From Planctomycetaceae bacterium (lineage in GTDB: Bacteria > Planctomycetota > Planctomycetia > Pirellulales > Pirellulaceae): a stretch of DNA of 64,000 bases. The notes under the pieces are model-generated. The model saw only the letters and a program-made list of their open reading frames with translations. It was not told the origin of the DNA and did not search any database. The DNA is taken from positions 1 to 64,000 of the forward strand of contig JAEUIQ010000084.1 in the NCBI GenBank assembly GCA_016794985.1, in the 5' to 3' direction. Position numbers and translations under genes: made by a program. Of the stretch, positions 36,529 through 45,620 are shown piece after piece; positions within the stretch are counted from its first letter, which is position 1, and every line of letters begins with the position of its first letter.

Positions 36529-38952
36529 ATGGAATCCGGTCTAATCAATACCCCGACCAACATGAACCATTTTGCGCCGCCTTCTCATCAGAGTACGGCT
36601 TATCCGTCCGCCGGACCGCCGGCCGTGGAACCGGTCGCGAAAATGGACGTCTGGGGCATAGTGCGTCGTCGTTTTTTCTTGATCTTGTTCTTTTTGCTCG
36701 TGTCGTTGGGGCTGGGAGCTCTCTATGTTTTCACCGCGACACCTTGGTACGAGAGTCAAGCTAGGATTCAGATCATCCCAGAAAAGCCGGTGGTCATGAA
36801 CCTTGGGGCGCAAATGTTTAGCGACTCGAAGTATGGTGGAGATCGCGATCGCTTGGCCGCCAGTCACGCAAATTCGATGTTGAGCACCGACGTATTGAAC
36901 GGCGTTTTGGTTGACGGTGGATTGATTCGGCGGGACACCTTTGTCGAGCTCGTGAACCCGTCACGTCCGGAAGAGATTGGACAACCGATCTACGAATATT
37001 TGGCAGATCGACTAGTAATTCGCCAGGATCGGAAGGACGAATACATGTTCGAACTATCGTTCCGCAGCAAGTACAAAGAAGACACGGGTTTGTTCCTCAA
37101 TCGTCTGATTGATGTTTATCGCAAGAACTTGACGGATGGATTTCGCAAGGACATCAACGAGTCGATTACCAAGCTCGAAGAAAGCGCCAAAACGTTTACG
37201 CAGGCTTTGGCTGCCGCCGAACGCGAGTTGGCGGAGTTTCGCGCCGCAAACCCAGTCCCGAAATTGGACGCCGATGGACGAACCGAGGCCCTCCGGATGG
37301 CTGAAGTCCTGACACCTCAGCTTCAGGCAGCCTGGGAGAAACTCAATGAAAAACGGACAGAATTGGAGCTCGTCAAGTCGTTTCGAGAGGCCGGTAGCCC
37401 CGCCGCAGTCATTTTGGAAGTGGTGTTGAAGGACTACTACGACAAGACAGAGTACGGCTCAGTATTTCATGACTACCATTTGATCGAACAACCGAAAGAT
37501 GAACTGCAACGGTTGTTGGTCGAATTGATGAGCTTGCGCGAGAAATTGGGCGCCAACCACCCTCGTATCAAGAGCACGGAAGCCTTGATTCAAGCAAAGC
37601 GAAAACTACTGGAAGATCGGTTGAAGTCGTCAACGGTGGGTGTTGATATCCCAGCGGAAGAGAAACTCGAGCACGCCTTGAAGAAATTGCTCGCTGAAGA
37701 ACACGAACGACGCGCGGAAGTGGAGCGGCTCAGCACAGCGTTGCGAGAAAACACGGCGGCGGCTGAACGGTATGCGAAAATCATTGCCACCGAAGCGGAA
37801 ATCATTGATAAGCGAAACCGACTTTATGAGAACATCGATCGCGCACAGAAAAGTGTCGAGGAAGTTCGCACGGCGAGGAATGACACCGGTTACAAGTTTT
37901 TTGTTCTGAATCCGGCTGCTGAAGGCAATAAAGTTGAGCCGAAGCCCACCGTTGTGTTCGGAGTTGCGACCGTATTGGGGGTCCTGATTGGATTTGGGAT
38001 CGCCTATTTGGTGGACTTGGCAGACAAGACCTTCCGCTCGCCACATGAGATCATTCGCACTTTGAATCTTGCGTTGATTGGGCACATTCCTGTCATTCGC
38101 GGCGGAAAAGCCAAAGCCGGTGGCAACCTCCATCCGGTTTTGTGTACGTTCCACAAGCCCAAGTCACAGACTGCTGAGGCATTCCGCGCTGTACGAACCG
38201 CGATTTATTTCAGCACTCAAGGACAAAAGAACCAGGTCATTCAAGTCACTAGCCCGACGCCAGGCGACGGCAAGTCGACGTTAGCCACCAATTTGGCGAT
38301 CACGATTGCCCAGTCTGGCAAGCGGGTTCTGTTGGTCGATGGTGACATGCGACGTCCGTCTCTCCACAAACTGTTCAAGGCCGATGACAAGCCGGGCTTC
38401 AGCGACGTATTGGTCGAACAGATCGAAATCGGAGCCGCGATTCGCGAAACCGAAGTGGATGGCTTGCATTTGTTGCCGTGTGGTGTCAAACCCGTCCAAC
38501 CCGCAGAGTTATTGACCTCACATCGGCTGCCGGAAGTCATTGCCGAATTCCGCGAAATGTACGACATGGTCATCATCGATACCCCGCCCGTCTTGGTTGT
38601 GACCGATCCCTGTCCGATCGCGGCCAACGTCGATGGTGTGATCTGTGCGATGAGAATCAAGAAAAACGTTCGGGTTAGCGCTGAGCGGATGGTTGATATC
38701 CTCCGTAGCGTCAACGCGAACATCATCGGCGTCGTTGTCAATGGGGTCGGTGCCCAAGGTACATACAGCAGCCAGTATTCGTATGGAGCCTACCAGTCCG
38801 GCTATTCGAACTACGCCGGTTACGGTTATCAAGGTTATGGCTACGGTCGTTATGGTCAAAGCGAAAGATCCTACGACGACAATCGTCGCCCGGAATTGGC
38901 TTTGCCCAAGCGGCGTTTGGCAGAACAACCTGTCAGTGTTGAGCGAGAGTAG
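36529..38952 (+). CDS. Wzc/GumC-like polysaccharide co-polymerase with tyrosine autokinase domain
   Basis: This encodes 807 residues from ATG 36529, with GAGG six bases upstream. The N-terminal Wzz domain has a transmembrane helix at about 47-70 and a long coiled coil (about 230-460), then a second helix at about 474-500. The cytoplasmic BY-kinase domain has Walker A TPGDGKSTLATN (about 578), Walker A' VLLVDGDMRRPSLH (about 601) and Walker B MVIIDTPPVL. The C-terminus holds a Tyr-rich cluster (about 10 Tyr between residues 745 and 780), the usual autophosphorylation tail. It controls chain length and export of extracellular polysaccharide. No other export genes are adjacent. Confidence 0.93.
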   Translation: MESGLINTPTNMNHFAPPSHQSTAYPSAGPPAVEPVAKMDVWGIVRRRFFLILFFLLVSLGLGALYVFTATPWYESQARIQIIPEKPVVMNLGAQMFSDSKYGGDRDRLAASHANSMLSTDVLNGVLVDGGLIRRDTFVELVNPSRPEEIGQPIYEYLADRLVIRQDRKDEYMFELSFRSKYKEDTGLFLNRLIDVYRKNLTDGFRKDINESITKLEESAKTFTQALAAAERELAEFRAANPVPKLDADGRTEALRMAEVLTPQLQAAWEKLNEKRTELELVKSFREAGSPAAVILEVVLKDYYDKTEYGSVFHDYHLIEQPKDELQRLLVELMSLREKLGANHPRIKSTEALIQAKRKLLEDRLKSSTVGVDIPAEEKLEHALKKLLAEEHERRAEVERLSTALRENTAAAERYAKIIATEAEIIDKRNRLYENIDRAQKSVEEVRTARNDTGYKFFVLNPAAEGNKVEPKPTVVFGVATVLGVLIGFGIAYLVDLADKTFRSPHEIIRTLNLALIGHIPVIRGGKAKAGGNLHPVLCTFHKPKSQTAEAFRAVRTAIYFSTQGQKNQVIQVTSPTPGDGKSTLATNLAITIAQSGKRVLLVDGDMRRPSLHKLFKADDKPGFSDVLVEQIEIGAAIRETEVDGLHLLPCGVKPVQPAELLTSHRLPEVIAEFREMYDMVIIDTPPVLVVTDPCPIAANVDGVICAMRIKKNVRVSAERMVDILRSVNANIIGVVVNGVGAQGTYSSQYSYGAYQSGYSNYAGYGYQGYGYGRYGQSERSYDDNRRPELALPKRRLAEQPVSVERE

Positions 38953-38987
38953 CCGCAAACCTCGCTTGGCGGCAAATGACTCGATGA

Positions 38988-39024
38988 CCTTGCGATTTGA
39001 TGAAAGTCGCAAGGCATTTTTTTT
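38988..39024 (+). terminator. Rho-independent terminator of the tyrosine autokinase gene
   Basis: CCTTGCGA (38988-38995) pairs with TCGCAAGG (39007-39014) around an 11-base loop, followed by CA and eight T. It lies 36 bp after the stop. Confidence 0.9.
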
Positions 39025-39231
39025 GCCCGCAATCGTTTTTTTGTGCTCCAGCGTGGCGTTGGTCACCGGATCAAAGTACGGAACAAAGCCAAGGGTCAGT
39101 GACAATTGTCTCACGCGGCAGTTAAAATGGGGGACGCGTCAGGACCGGAGTGAGCTTGTGGCAATAGCCAGCGGGCAGCAGCCTCGATCCCAGAACCAAA
39201 CGAAGTCATACTTTCTGATGAAGAATAACTG

Positions 39232-42200
39232 ATGAGTCGTCAAAACCGATTGCCTCGCCAAATCTTGACCAAATCGACCAGCGTCTGGCGACTGTCCTTG
39301 TGCGTTTTTGCCGTCGGATTAGGCATTCTCCAGGCTCACTGGCGCGACGCGAATCTGCTTGCTCAAGAGTCCACCGAACCGTCAGCGGACCCAACTCAAG
39401 AGCAGAAGCTGGTGTCGGGCATTCGTCAATTGACATTGGATGGAAGACGTTCGGGAGAAGGGTATTTTAGCGCCGATGGCGGAAAGCTGGTTTTTCAAAG
39501 TGAACGTTCGGCCGAGAACCCGTTCTACCAAATTTATTTATTGGACTTCGAAACCGGGGATGTGGAGCGAGTATCGCCAGGTCTCGGTAAAACAACTTGT
39601 GCCTGGGTTCATCCCGATGGAAATCAAGTCTTGTTCGCGTCGACTCACCTTGATCCGAAGGCTCTGGACAAACAGCGCGAGGAACTGGAAATGCGCGCTT
39701 CGGGCCAAGAGCGTCGTTACGCCTGGGACTATGATCCGCAATTTGAATTGTTTCTGCGCGATGCTCAAGGTGAACTGCAACGATTGACCAATGCGGAGGG
39801 CTACGATGCTGAAGCAGCGATTTCACCGGATGGAAAAAAAATCGTGCTTGCGTCGAACCGCGCTATCTTCGCGCGCGAACGTTCCCGCGAGGAAGAAGAG
39901 TTGTTGCAACGCGATCCGTCGTACTTTATCGATTTGTATTTGATGAACATCGATGGGACTGAAATTGAACGCTTGACCAATTCGGTTGGCTACGATGGCG
40001 GACCGTTTTTTTCCGCCGATGGCCGTTCGATATGTTGGCGTCGATTTGCCGAGAACGGAGCCACTGCCGAGATCATGACGATGGATCTGGAAACTCGCCA
40101 GGAGAAGCAGTTAACGAAAATGAACGCCATGTCTTGGGCCCCGTTTTTTCATCCATCTGGTCAATATCTAGTATTCGCGACCAATGTCCACGGTTTCGCC
40201 AATTTCGAACTGTATTTGGTCGCTGCCGACGGCCAAAGCTCCCCGGTACGCGTCACGCATACGGACGGGTTCGATGGCTTGGCGACATTTACCCCCGACG
40301 GTCGGAAGTTGTCCTGGACCTCCAATCGGAATGCCAAAAAACAATCACAGATCTATTTGGGGGATTGGAATCACGAACATGCTCTTCAACTGTTGGGCTT
40401 GGACGCCAAAGCGAAGCCCGCTGATAGTGTTGTACCTTCGGCAGAGTTGGACCAAGTTGCATCGGAGGCCAAAGCGGTCTACGCCACCTTAGAGCAGTCG
40501 GTTACACCCCAGGATGTTTTGCGACATGTCGACTTCTTGTGTCGCCCGGCCTTGGGTGGTCGTGGGACGGGCACTGCCGGTGAATGGCTGGCGACCGCTT
40601 ACGTCGCAAGCATGTTTGACCAATTGGGGCTTGAACCGGCGGGCGATAATGGGACTTGGTATCAAGAGTTTCAGTTTACTGCAGGGGTGGAATTGGGAGC
40701 AAACAATCGATTGATTCAAGGTGAACGAACTTGGGAACTGAATCAAGATTGGCGGCCGGTGGCCTTTTCCGCCGCAGGAACGGTCGAGCCAACGTCCGTG
40801 GTTTTTGCAGGCTACGGTATGGCCGCTCCGAAAACTGCAAATTCGGAGGAGTACGATTCTTATGTGCACTTGGACGTGACCGACAAGTGGGTTTTGGTGT
40901 TTCGCTTTATGCCAGAAGACATCTCTCCGCAACGCCGGCAAGAGTTGGCGCTGTATCAAAGTTTGCACCGCAAAGCGGCTTTAGCACGAGACAAAGGGGC
41001 GCGTGGGTTGATTGTGGTTTCCGGTCCGCGCTCACAAGTACGAAACCAATTGGTCCCCTTGGATGAAACAGGAGCATTGCAAGGTTCGAGCTTGCCGATT
41101 ATCTCGGTATCGGATGAGTTGGCCGCTCAGTGGTTATCAACCATCAATCGCGATCTCGGCAAACTTCAAGAAAGCTTGGATCAAGGCAAGTTGATGGTTG
41201 GATTGCCCATGCCCGATGTCGTTTTGGAATCATCTATCGATGTGCAAAAGATCCGAAAGACCGGTCGCAACGTCATCGGAAAACTACGGGCAACCCATCA
41301 ATCTGAATCGGACTCGCCACTCCAACAGGCAATTGTGGTTGGGGCCCACATTGATCATTTAGGCAAAGGTCGAGCCCGTGGTTCGTTAGACACCAATGCC
41401 ACACAAGAAGTGATTCATTTCGGAGCTGATGACAATGCCTCAGGTGTGGCCGTGCTGTTGGAAATGGCCCAAGCGCTGGCGGGAGACATGAAGTCCGGTA
41501 AGTTAAAGACGAAACGAGATCTCGTGTTTGCTGCGTGGAGCGGCGAAGAACTGGGCTTGATTGGTTCCGGTCATTTCGTCGATCAGTTGCTGAAACAGCA
41601 AGCTACGACCGGTTCCAATTCCAACTCCAATGTTCCAACTGGTTCGGATGCGACCAAGAATCTTGACCCAACAACCGCCGCTGCGACGACTGCAACCAGC
41701 CTCTACCCAATGATTTCTGCCAATCTAAACCTCGATATGGTCGGTCGCCTGCGAGACAATCTTGTGCTACAAGGCCTGGGCTCGTCGCCGACTTGGAAGT
41801 CGGAAATCGAAAAGCGCAACGTCCCCGTCGGCCTGTCATTGGTTTTGCAAGATGATTGTGATCTACCCACAGACGCCAGCGTTTTTTATCGGCGCGGCGT
41901 TCCAATTTTGGCCGCTTTTACCGGGAGTCATGAAGATTACCACAAGCCGACAGATACACCGGAAAAGCTGAACTTAGAAGGGGCGGCTCAAATCGGCCGC
42001 TTGATGACACTGATTTCCCGCGGGTTGGCCAACGCCGATGAACCAATCCCCTTCCAGCTCTACCAAGGCGCTCAGACCGAAGGCCAACGCCGAGTCAACA
42101 TGCGAGCCTATCTCGGTACCGTGCCGGAGTACGGTGCTGACGATGTCAAAGGTGTCCTATTGTCGAGCGTTACGAAAAATAGCCCGGCGGATAAAGCCGG

Positions 42201-42369
42201 GCTGCAAGGAGGGGATGTGATTGTTGAATTGTCCGGCAAACCGATCGACAACGTCTATGATTACACGTACGGAATTGAAGCCTTAAAAGTAGGCCAACAA
42301 ACGTCGATTTCCGTGCTGCGTGAAGGAAAACGCCTCCAGTTGAACATCATTCCCGGCTCGCGAGAATAA
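39232..42369 (+). CDS. Secreted peptidase: TolB-like propeller, M28 metallopeptidase and PDZ domain
   Basis: This encodes 1045 residues with a signal sequence near 18-42. Residues of about 60-400 carry TolB/WD40-like repeats (SADGGKLVFQSER, SPDGKKIVLASNR, TPDGRKLSWTSNR). A PA-type insert follows. The M28 core has all five metal or catalytic blocks: GAHIDHLGKG (about 704), ADDNASG (731), WSGEELG (771), NLNLDMVGR (831) and DYHKPTDTPEKLN (898). A PDZ domain ends the protein (about 966-1040). It is probably a two-zinc aminopeptidase of the periplasm or surface. The full fusion is longer than most M28 enzymes. Confidence 0.9.
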   Translation: MSRQNRLPRQILTKSTSVWRLSLCVFAVGLGILQAHWRDANLLAQESTEPSADPTQEQKLVSGIRQLTLDGRRSGEGYFSADGGKLVFQSERSAENPFYQIYLLDFETGDVERVSPGLGKTTCAWVHPDGNQVLFASTHLDPKALDKQREELEMRASGQERRYAWDYDPQFELFLRDAQGELQRLTNAEGYDAEAAISPDGKKIVLASNRAIFARERSREEEELLQRDPSYFIDLYLMNIDGTEIERLTNSVGYDGGPFFSADGRSICWRRFAENGATAEIMTMDLETRQEKQLTKMNAMSWAPFFHPSGQYLVFATNVHGFANFELYLVAADGQSSPVRVTHTDGFDGLATFTPDGRKLSWTSNRNAKKQSQIYLGDWNHEHALQLLGLDAKAKPADSVVPSAELDQVASEAKAVYATLEQSVTPQDVLRHVDFLCRPALGGRGTGTAGEWLATAYVASMFDQLGLEPAGDNGTWYQEFQFTAGVELGANNRLIQGERTWELNQDWRPVAFSAAGTVEPTSVVFAGYGMAAPKTANSEEYDSYVHLDVTDKWVLVFRFMPEDISPQRRQELALYQSLHRKAALARDKGARGLIVVSGPRSQVRNQLVPLDETGALQGSSLPIISVSDELAAQWLSTINRDLGKLQESLDQGKLMVGLPMPDVVLESSIDVQKIRKTGRNVIGKLRATHQSESDSPLQQAIVVGAHIDHLGKGRARGSLDTNATQEVIHFGADDNASGVAVLLEMAQALAGDMKSGKLKTKRDLVFAAWSGEELGLIGSGHFVDQLLKQQATTGSNSNSNVPTGSDATKNLDPTTAAATTATSLYPMISANLNLDMVGRLRDNLVLQGLGSSPTWKSEIEKRNVPVGLSLVLQDDCDLPTDASVFYRRGVPILAAFTGSHEDYHKPTDTPEKLNLEGAAQIGRLMTLISRGLANADEPIPFQLYQGAQTEGQRRVNMRAYLGTVPEYGADDVKGVLLSSVTKNSPADKAGLQGGDVIVELSGKPIDNVYDYTYGIEALKVGQQTSISVLREGKRLQLNIIPGSRE

Positions 42370-42558
42370 TCGAGGGCTTTCGGGCGGCATCTCGCGGGAT
42401 GATGGGTGGCAACCGAATCGTCCGGCACAGCGCCGGCAGCCGCCTTTATCGGAATTCTAGGAAAGTTGGCGGGAAACATCGATTCTGGTTGCCTTTTGCG
42501 GCGATTTGACAGACAATATGGGAGCGGGCCGCTCGACTTTTCTGCGGAGGGTTTGCTT

Positions 42559-44556
42559 GTGCTTAAGTCACTGCGTCGCTGGTGGCAATACCGAACGGGT
42601 CAAACCGCAACTCCCTTTGATGGGGAGGCGCCATATTACGTTTTCAGTTTGCTTTTCCATGTGATCCTGGTCTTTGCTCTTGGCTTGGTTGTTTTCCATT
42701 CCCCTGGACGCCCGATCTTTGTGTTGGAACGCGAACCCGATGCTCAAAAGATTGAAGAGATCGAATTAACCGAGCTCGCAATCAGTGACTTGCCGCAGGA
42801 AGAGATCGGCGATTTGGGCGAGTCCATGGACGAAGGCCTGAAGAACGAAGCTCAAACGATAGCAATACAACCTCTGGCTCCGGTCATGGAGCAACAACTG
42901 CTGGACACCTTTGGTTCGACGTTCGCTCCGGAAATGGACACGATGTTGGCAGCCGAAGATGCGAATCCGAACATCATTGCGACGGGGACGTCGGGTGTCG
43001 GGGTCTCGGGTGCGTCGGGCGCGGTAGACCAGATCACCGATGAAATTTTGCGGGCTTGTGACCAAGGACCGGTCTTGGCTATTTGGCTTTTTGACCAATC
43101 TGCGTCGCTACAGCCGCAGCGAGAGGAAATCAAGCAACGATTCGACCGAGTCTATCGTGAACTGGACACGATTCTCAATTTTGCCGACGAGGGCCAGCCA
43201 CTCAAAACGGCACCATTGCTAACCCAAGTTTACCAGTACGCGAGCGGCTTGAAGTCGATGTTGGAAAAACCTTCCCGCGACATCGACGCCATCTTGTCGA
43301 CCTTTGACCAAATTCAGGACGATGATGCAGGCATCGAACGGACCTTTGCAGCGATTTCCCAGGTCGTCGCCGACCACAAGAATTACTTGCGGGAATCTAC
43401 GATGTCGAGCAAACGCAAAATCATGTTGCTGGTGGTCACGGACGAAGTTGGCGATGATCGCGATTTGATGGACCAAACGATTGAAGTCTGTCGCAAAGCT
43501 GCGGCCCCGGTTTACGTTATTGGAGTACCAGCTCCGTTCGGTTCACAACAAGTGCGATTCAAATGGGTCGATCCGGATCCAGATTACAATCAAGACCCTC
43601 AATGGGCGACCTTGGATCAAGGCCCTGAGACCCTGCTTCCTGAACGAATTCAGTTGGGCTTTTTTGGAATGCCTGATGATGACTTGGAAACCATGGACTC
43701 CGGATTTGGGCCGTTTTCCTTATCCCGCTTGTCGGTCGAAACGGGTGGAATCTACTTCACGGTGCACCCGAATCGCCAATCGACAGGGCGCAGAGTAAGT
43801 GCTTGGGAAACCTCGCCATATGCTGCCCATATCAACTACTTTTTCGATCCGATCATCATGCAGCGGTACCGGCCGGACTATATCAACTTGGAAAGGTATC
43901 AAAAGGGTCTCAAACAAAATCCGTGTCGCGAAGCTCTAGTACGAGCAGCCATGCAGTCGAGCGTCGGTGCTTTGGTAACGCCTGGACTGCGGTTTCCGAA
44001 ACTGGATGAAGCGGAGTTTGTGAACAGTTTGTCACAAGCCCAGCGAGCAGCTGCACTTTTAGAGCCGCAGATTGATCAGCTCCATGCGATTTTGGCGGTT
44101 GGGGAAACCAGTCGTGAACGAGAATTGGTGCCGCGTTGGCGGGCGGGATACGATTTGGCAATGGGCCGAGTCTTGGCGGCCAAGGTTCGTACCGAGTCCT
44201 ACAACGCGATGCTAGCAGCGGCGAAGACACGTTTGAAGTTTGAAGACCCGAAAAATAATACTTGGGAATTGGAAGGTGCCGAGACCATTGAAGTGGGTAG
44301 CCGTCTCGAAAGCATGGCGGAGAGAGCCACGATGTACCTAACTCGAGTGGTACAAGAACATCCGAACACTCCTTGGGCCAAATTGGCCGAACGTGAGTTA
44401 TCCTCGCCCCTGGGCTGGACTTGGAAAGAATCGTATACGGAGCCGCCACGTCCGCCAGAGATGGACAATAACAACAATAATGACATTCCGAATCCCAATG
44501 ATGACCGAGCGATGATGTTGGAACGCAAGCCTCGGCGGGCTCCGCCGCGACTCTAG
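42559..44556 (+). CDS. Membrane-anchored VWA-domain protein
   Basis: This encodes 665 residues from GTG 42559, which has GGAGG eight bases upstream; longer in-frame starts back to 42406 lack a ribosome site. A transmembrane helix lies at about 31-52 (YYVFSLLFHVILVFALGLVVFHS). The von Willebrand factor A fold starts at LAIWLFDQSASLQPQREEI (about 175) with a MIDAS DxSxS. The C-terminal half has no family I recognise and ends in a low-complexity Asn/Pro stretch (DNNNNNDIPNPNDD). It probably binds a partner through the metal site in the periplasm. The BON gene 310 bp downstream may be linked. Confidence 0.8.
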   Translation: MLKSLRRWWQYRTGQTATPFDGEAPYYVFSLLFHVILVFALGLVVFHSPGRPIFVLEREPDAQKIEEIELTELAISDLPQEEIGDLGESMDEGLKNEAQTIAIQPLAPVMEQQLLDTFGSTFAPEMDTMLAAEDANPNIIATGTSGVGVSGASGAVDQITDEILRACDQGPVLAIWLFDQSASLQPQREEIKQRFDRVYRELDTILNFADEGQPLKTAPLLTQVYQYASGLKSMLEKPSRDIDAILSTFDQIQDDDAGIERTFAAISQVVADHKNYLRESTMSSKRKIMLLVVTDEVGDDRDLMDQTIEVCRKAAAPVYVIGVPAPFGSQQVRFKWVDPDPDYNQDPQWATLDQGPETLLPERIQLGFFGMPDDDLETMDSGFGPFSLSRLSVETGGIYFTVHPNRQSTGRRVSAWETSPYAAHINYFFDPIIMQRYRPDYINLERYQKGLKQNPCREALVRAAMQSSVGALVTPGLRFPKLDEAEFVNSLSQAQRAAALLEPQIDQLHAILAVGETSRERELVPRWRAGYDLAMGRVLAAKVRTESYNAMLAAAKTRLKFEDPKNNTWELEGAETIEVGSRLESMAERATMYLTRVVQEHPNTPWAKLAERELSSPLGWTWKESYTEPPRPPEMDNNNNNDIPNPNDDRAMMLERKPRRAPPRL

Positions 44557-44866
44557 TCGTGGTGGTTTATAGCGATTAGCGAAATTTAACCAGCGTCTCT
44601 GGCTCGGTATCTCCGCGAAGATTGATAAAATCGAAAAAAAGCCACCACTCCGAGACTTAAACATCCGAAAATAAAGATGGGTTGCGATACCTGCACGGAT
44701 AATCAGGGGTGAATTTCCCCGATTGCCGGATCGTGCGGACCCAAAACTATTTGAATGGACTGGCCCTGAGGCGCGCGCGTCGAGATCTGCTACTGCGAAA
44801 GTAGCGGGATGCTCGCGCTGCATTGACGGATTCGTGGGCCGCAGGAACTTACTCAGGAGGGTAATG
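44557..44866 (+). other. 310-bp intergenic leader with predicted RNA structure upstream of the BON gene
   Basis: No gene was seen. Near the 3' half two nested hairpins can form. One has outer arms GCACG (44693-44697) and CGTGC (44732-44736) with inner GGGG/CCCC pairing. The second has GCTACT (44789-44794) and AGTAGC (44800-44805) around GCGAA, inside a weaker GCGCG/CGCGC pair. An AGGAGG ribosome site follows at 44855-44860. It does not match a riboswitch family that I recognise. Confidence 0.45.
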
Positions 44867-45520
44867 ATGCGACGTTTAGGATTAGGCTTCGCGATCGCCA
44901 CGATGCTGTTGTTGATGCCCCAAACAGGGCGAGCTGACGATCAGTCGATTGCGAATCGAATCATGCAAGGCTTGCAAACAGCCAAGCAACAAGGCCAATT
45001 GAAGGGTTTTCAATTGGATCTGAAAGTAGAAGAGGGCACCGCGGCGATTACCGGCTATGTAGCCAACGAGCAACAAGAGGCCTTGGTGTTCGACATCGCT
45101 CAGTCGGCCCGTGATTTGGGATTGGTCCAAATCGTGGATGAGATCGAGATTCGTCCGAATGCTGCTCAAACAGTAGCCCCGGTCGCCTACGCCCCGCAAG
45201 AACCGAATGCTGTTCCGCAAACAGCGGTTCAAGCAATGCCAGCCGTTCCTCCGATGGCCGGTGGCCCAGTTCCAATGGGCGGACCCGCCGGTGGGATGGC
45301 CCCGATGATGGATCACCCGAACATGCCAGGCCATGCTTGGCCAGCTTACGCGGCTTATCCGAACTACGCTGGCGTGACCTACCCAGGTCAGTACTCAGCA
45401 GCCGCTTGGCCGTACATCGGTCCATTCTATCCATATCCACAAGTACCGCTGGGATGGCGCAAAGTGGAATTGGAATGGAAAAACGGTTGGTGGTATCTGG
45501 ACTTCAAGCATAACAACTAA
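44867..45520 (+). CDS. Secreted BON-domain protein with Pro/Met-rich tail
   Basis: This encodes 217 residues from ATG 44867 (ATG 44864 is adjacent), just after AGGAGG. The signal peptide is MRRLGLGFAIATMLLLMPQTGRA. A BON domain follows at about 25-95 (IANRIMQGLQTAK...FQLDLKVEEGTAAITGYVANEQQEALVFDIA). The rest is low-complexity (PMGGPAGGMAPMMDHPN, AYAAYPNYAGVTYPGQYSAA) and ends in a conserved-looking block GWRKVELEWKNGWWYLDFKHN. BON domains bind phospholipid or carbohydrate. It is followed by its own terminator. Confidence 0.8.
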   Translation: MRRLGLGFAIATMLLLMPQTGRADDQSIANRIMQGLQTAKQQGQLKGFQLDLKVEEGTAAITGYVANEQQEALVFDIAQSARDLGLVQIVDEIEIRPNAAQTVAPVAYAPQEPNAVPQTAVQAMPAVPPMAGGPVPMGGPAGGMAPMMDHPNMPGHAWPAYAAYPNYAGVTYPGQYSAAAWPYIGPFYPYPQVPLGWRKVELEWKNGWWYLDFKHNN

Positions 45521-45543
45521 GTCCAACGTAGCGAACAACGCCT

Positions 45544-45580
45544 AAAGAAGCCTGATGGAGCACTCCACCAGGCTTCTTTT
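45544..45580. terminator. Rho-independent terminator after the BON gene, probably bidirectional
   Basis: AAAGAAGCCTG (45544-45554) pairs with CAGGCTTCTTT (45569-45579), with an inner GGAG/CTCC pair in the loop. T and A runs on the two sides allow use by this gene and by the convergent CRTAC1 gene. Confidence 0.88.
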
Positions 45581-45620
45581 CGTTACTAGGTTCGCCCCCG
45601 TTGCAACATCAACTTTCTGA

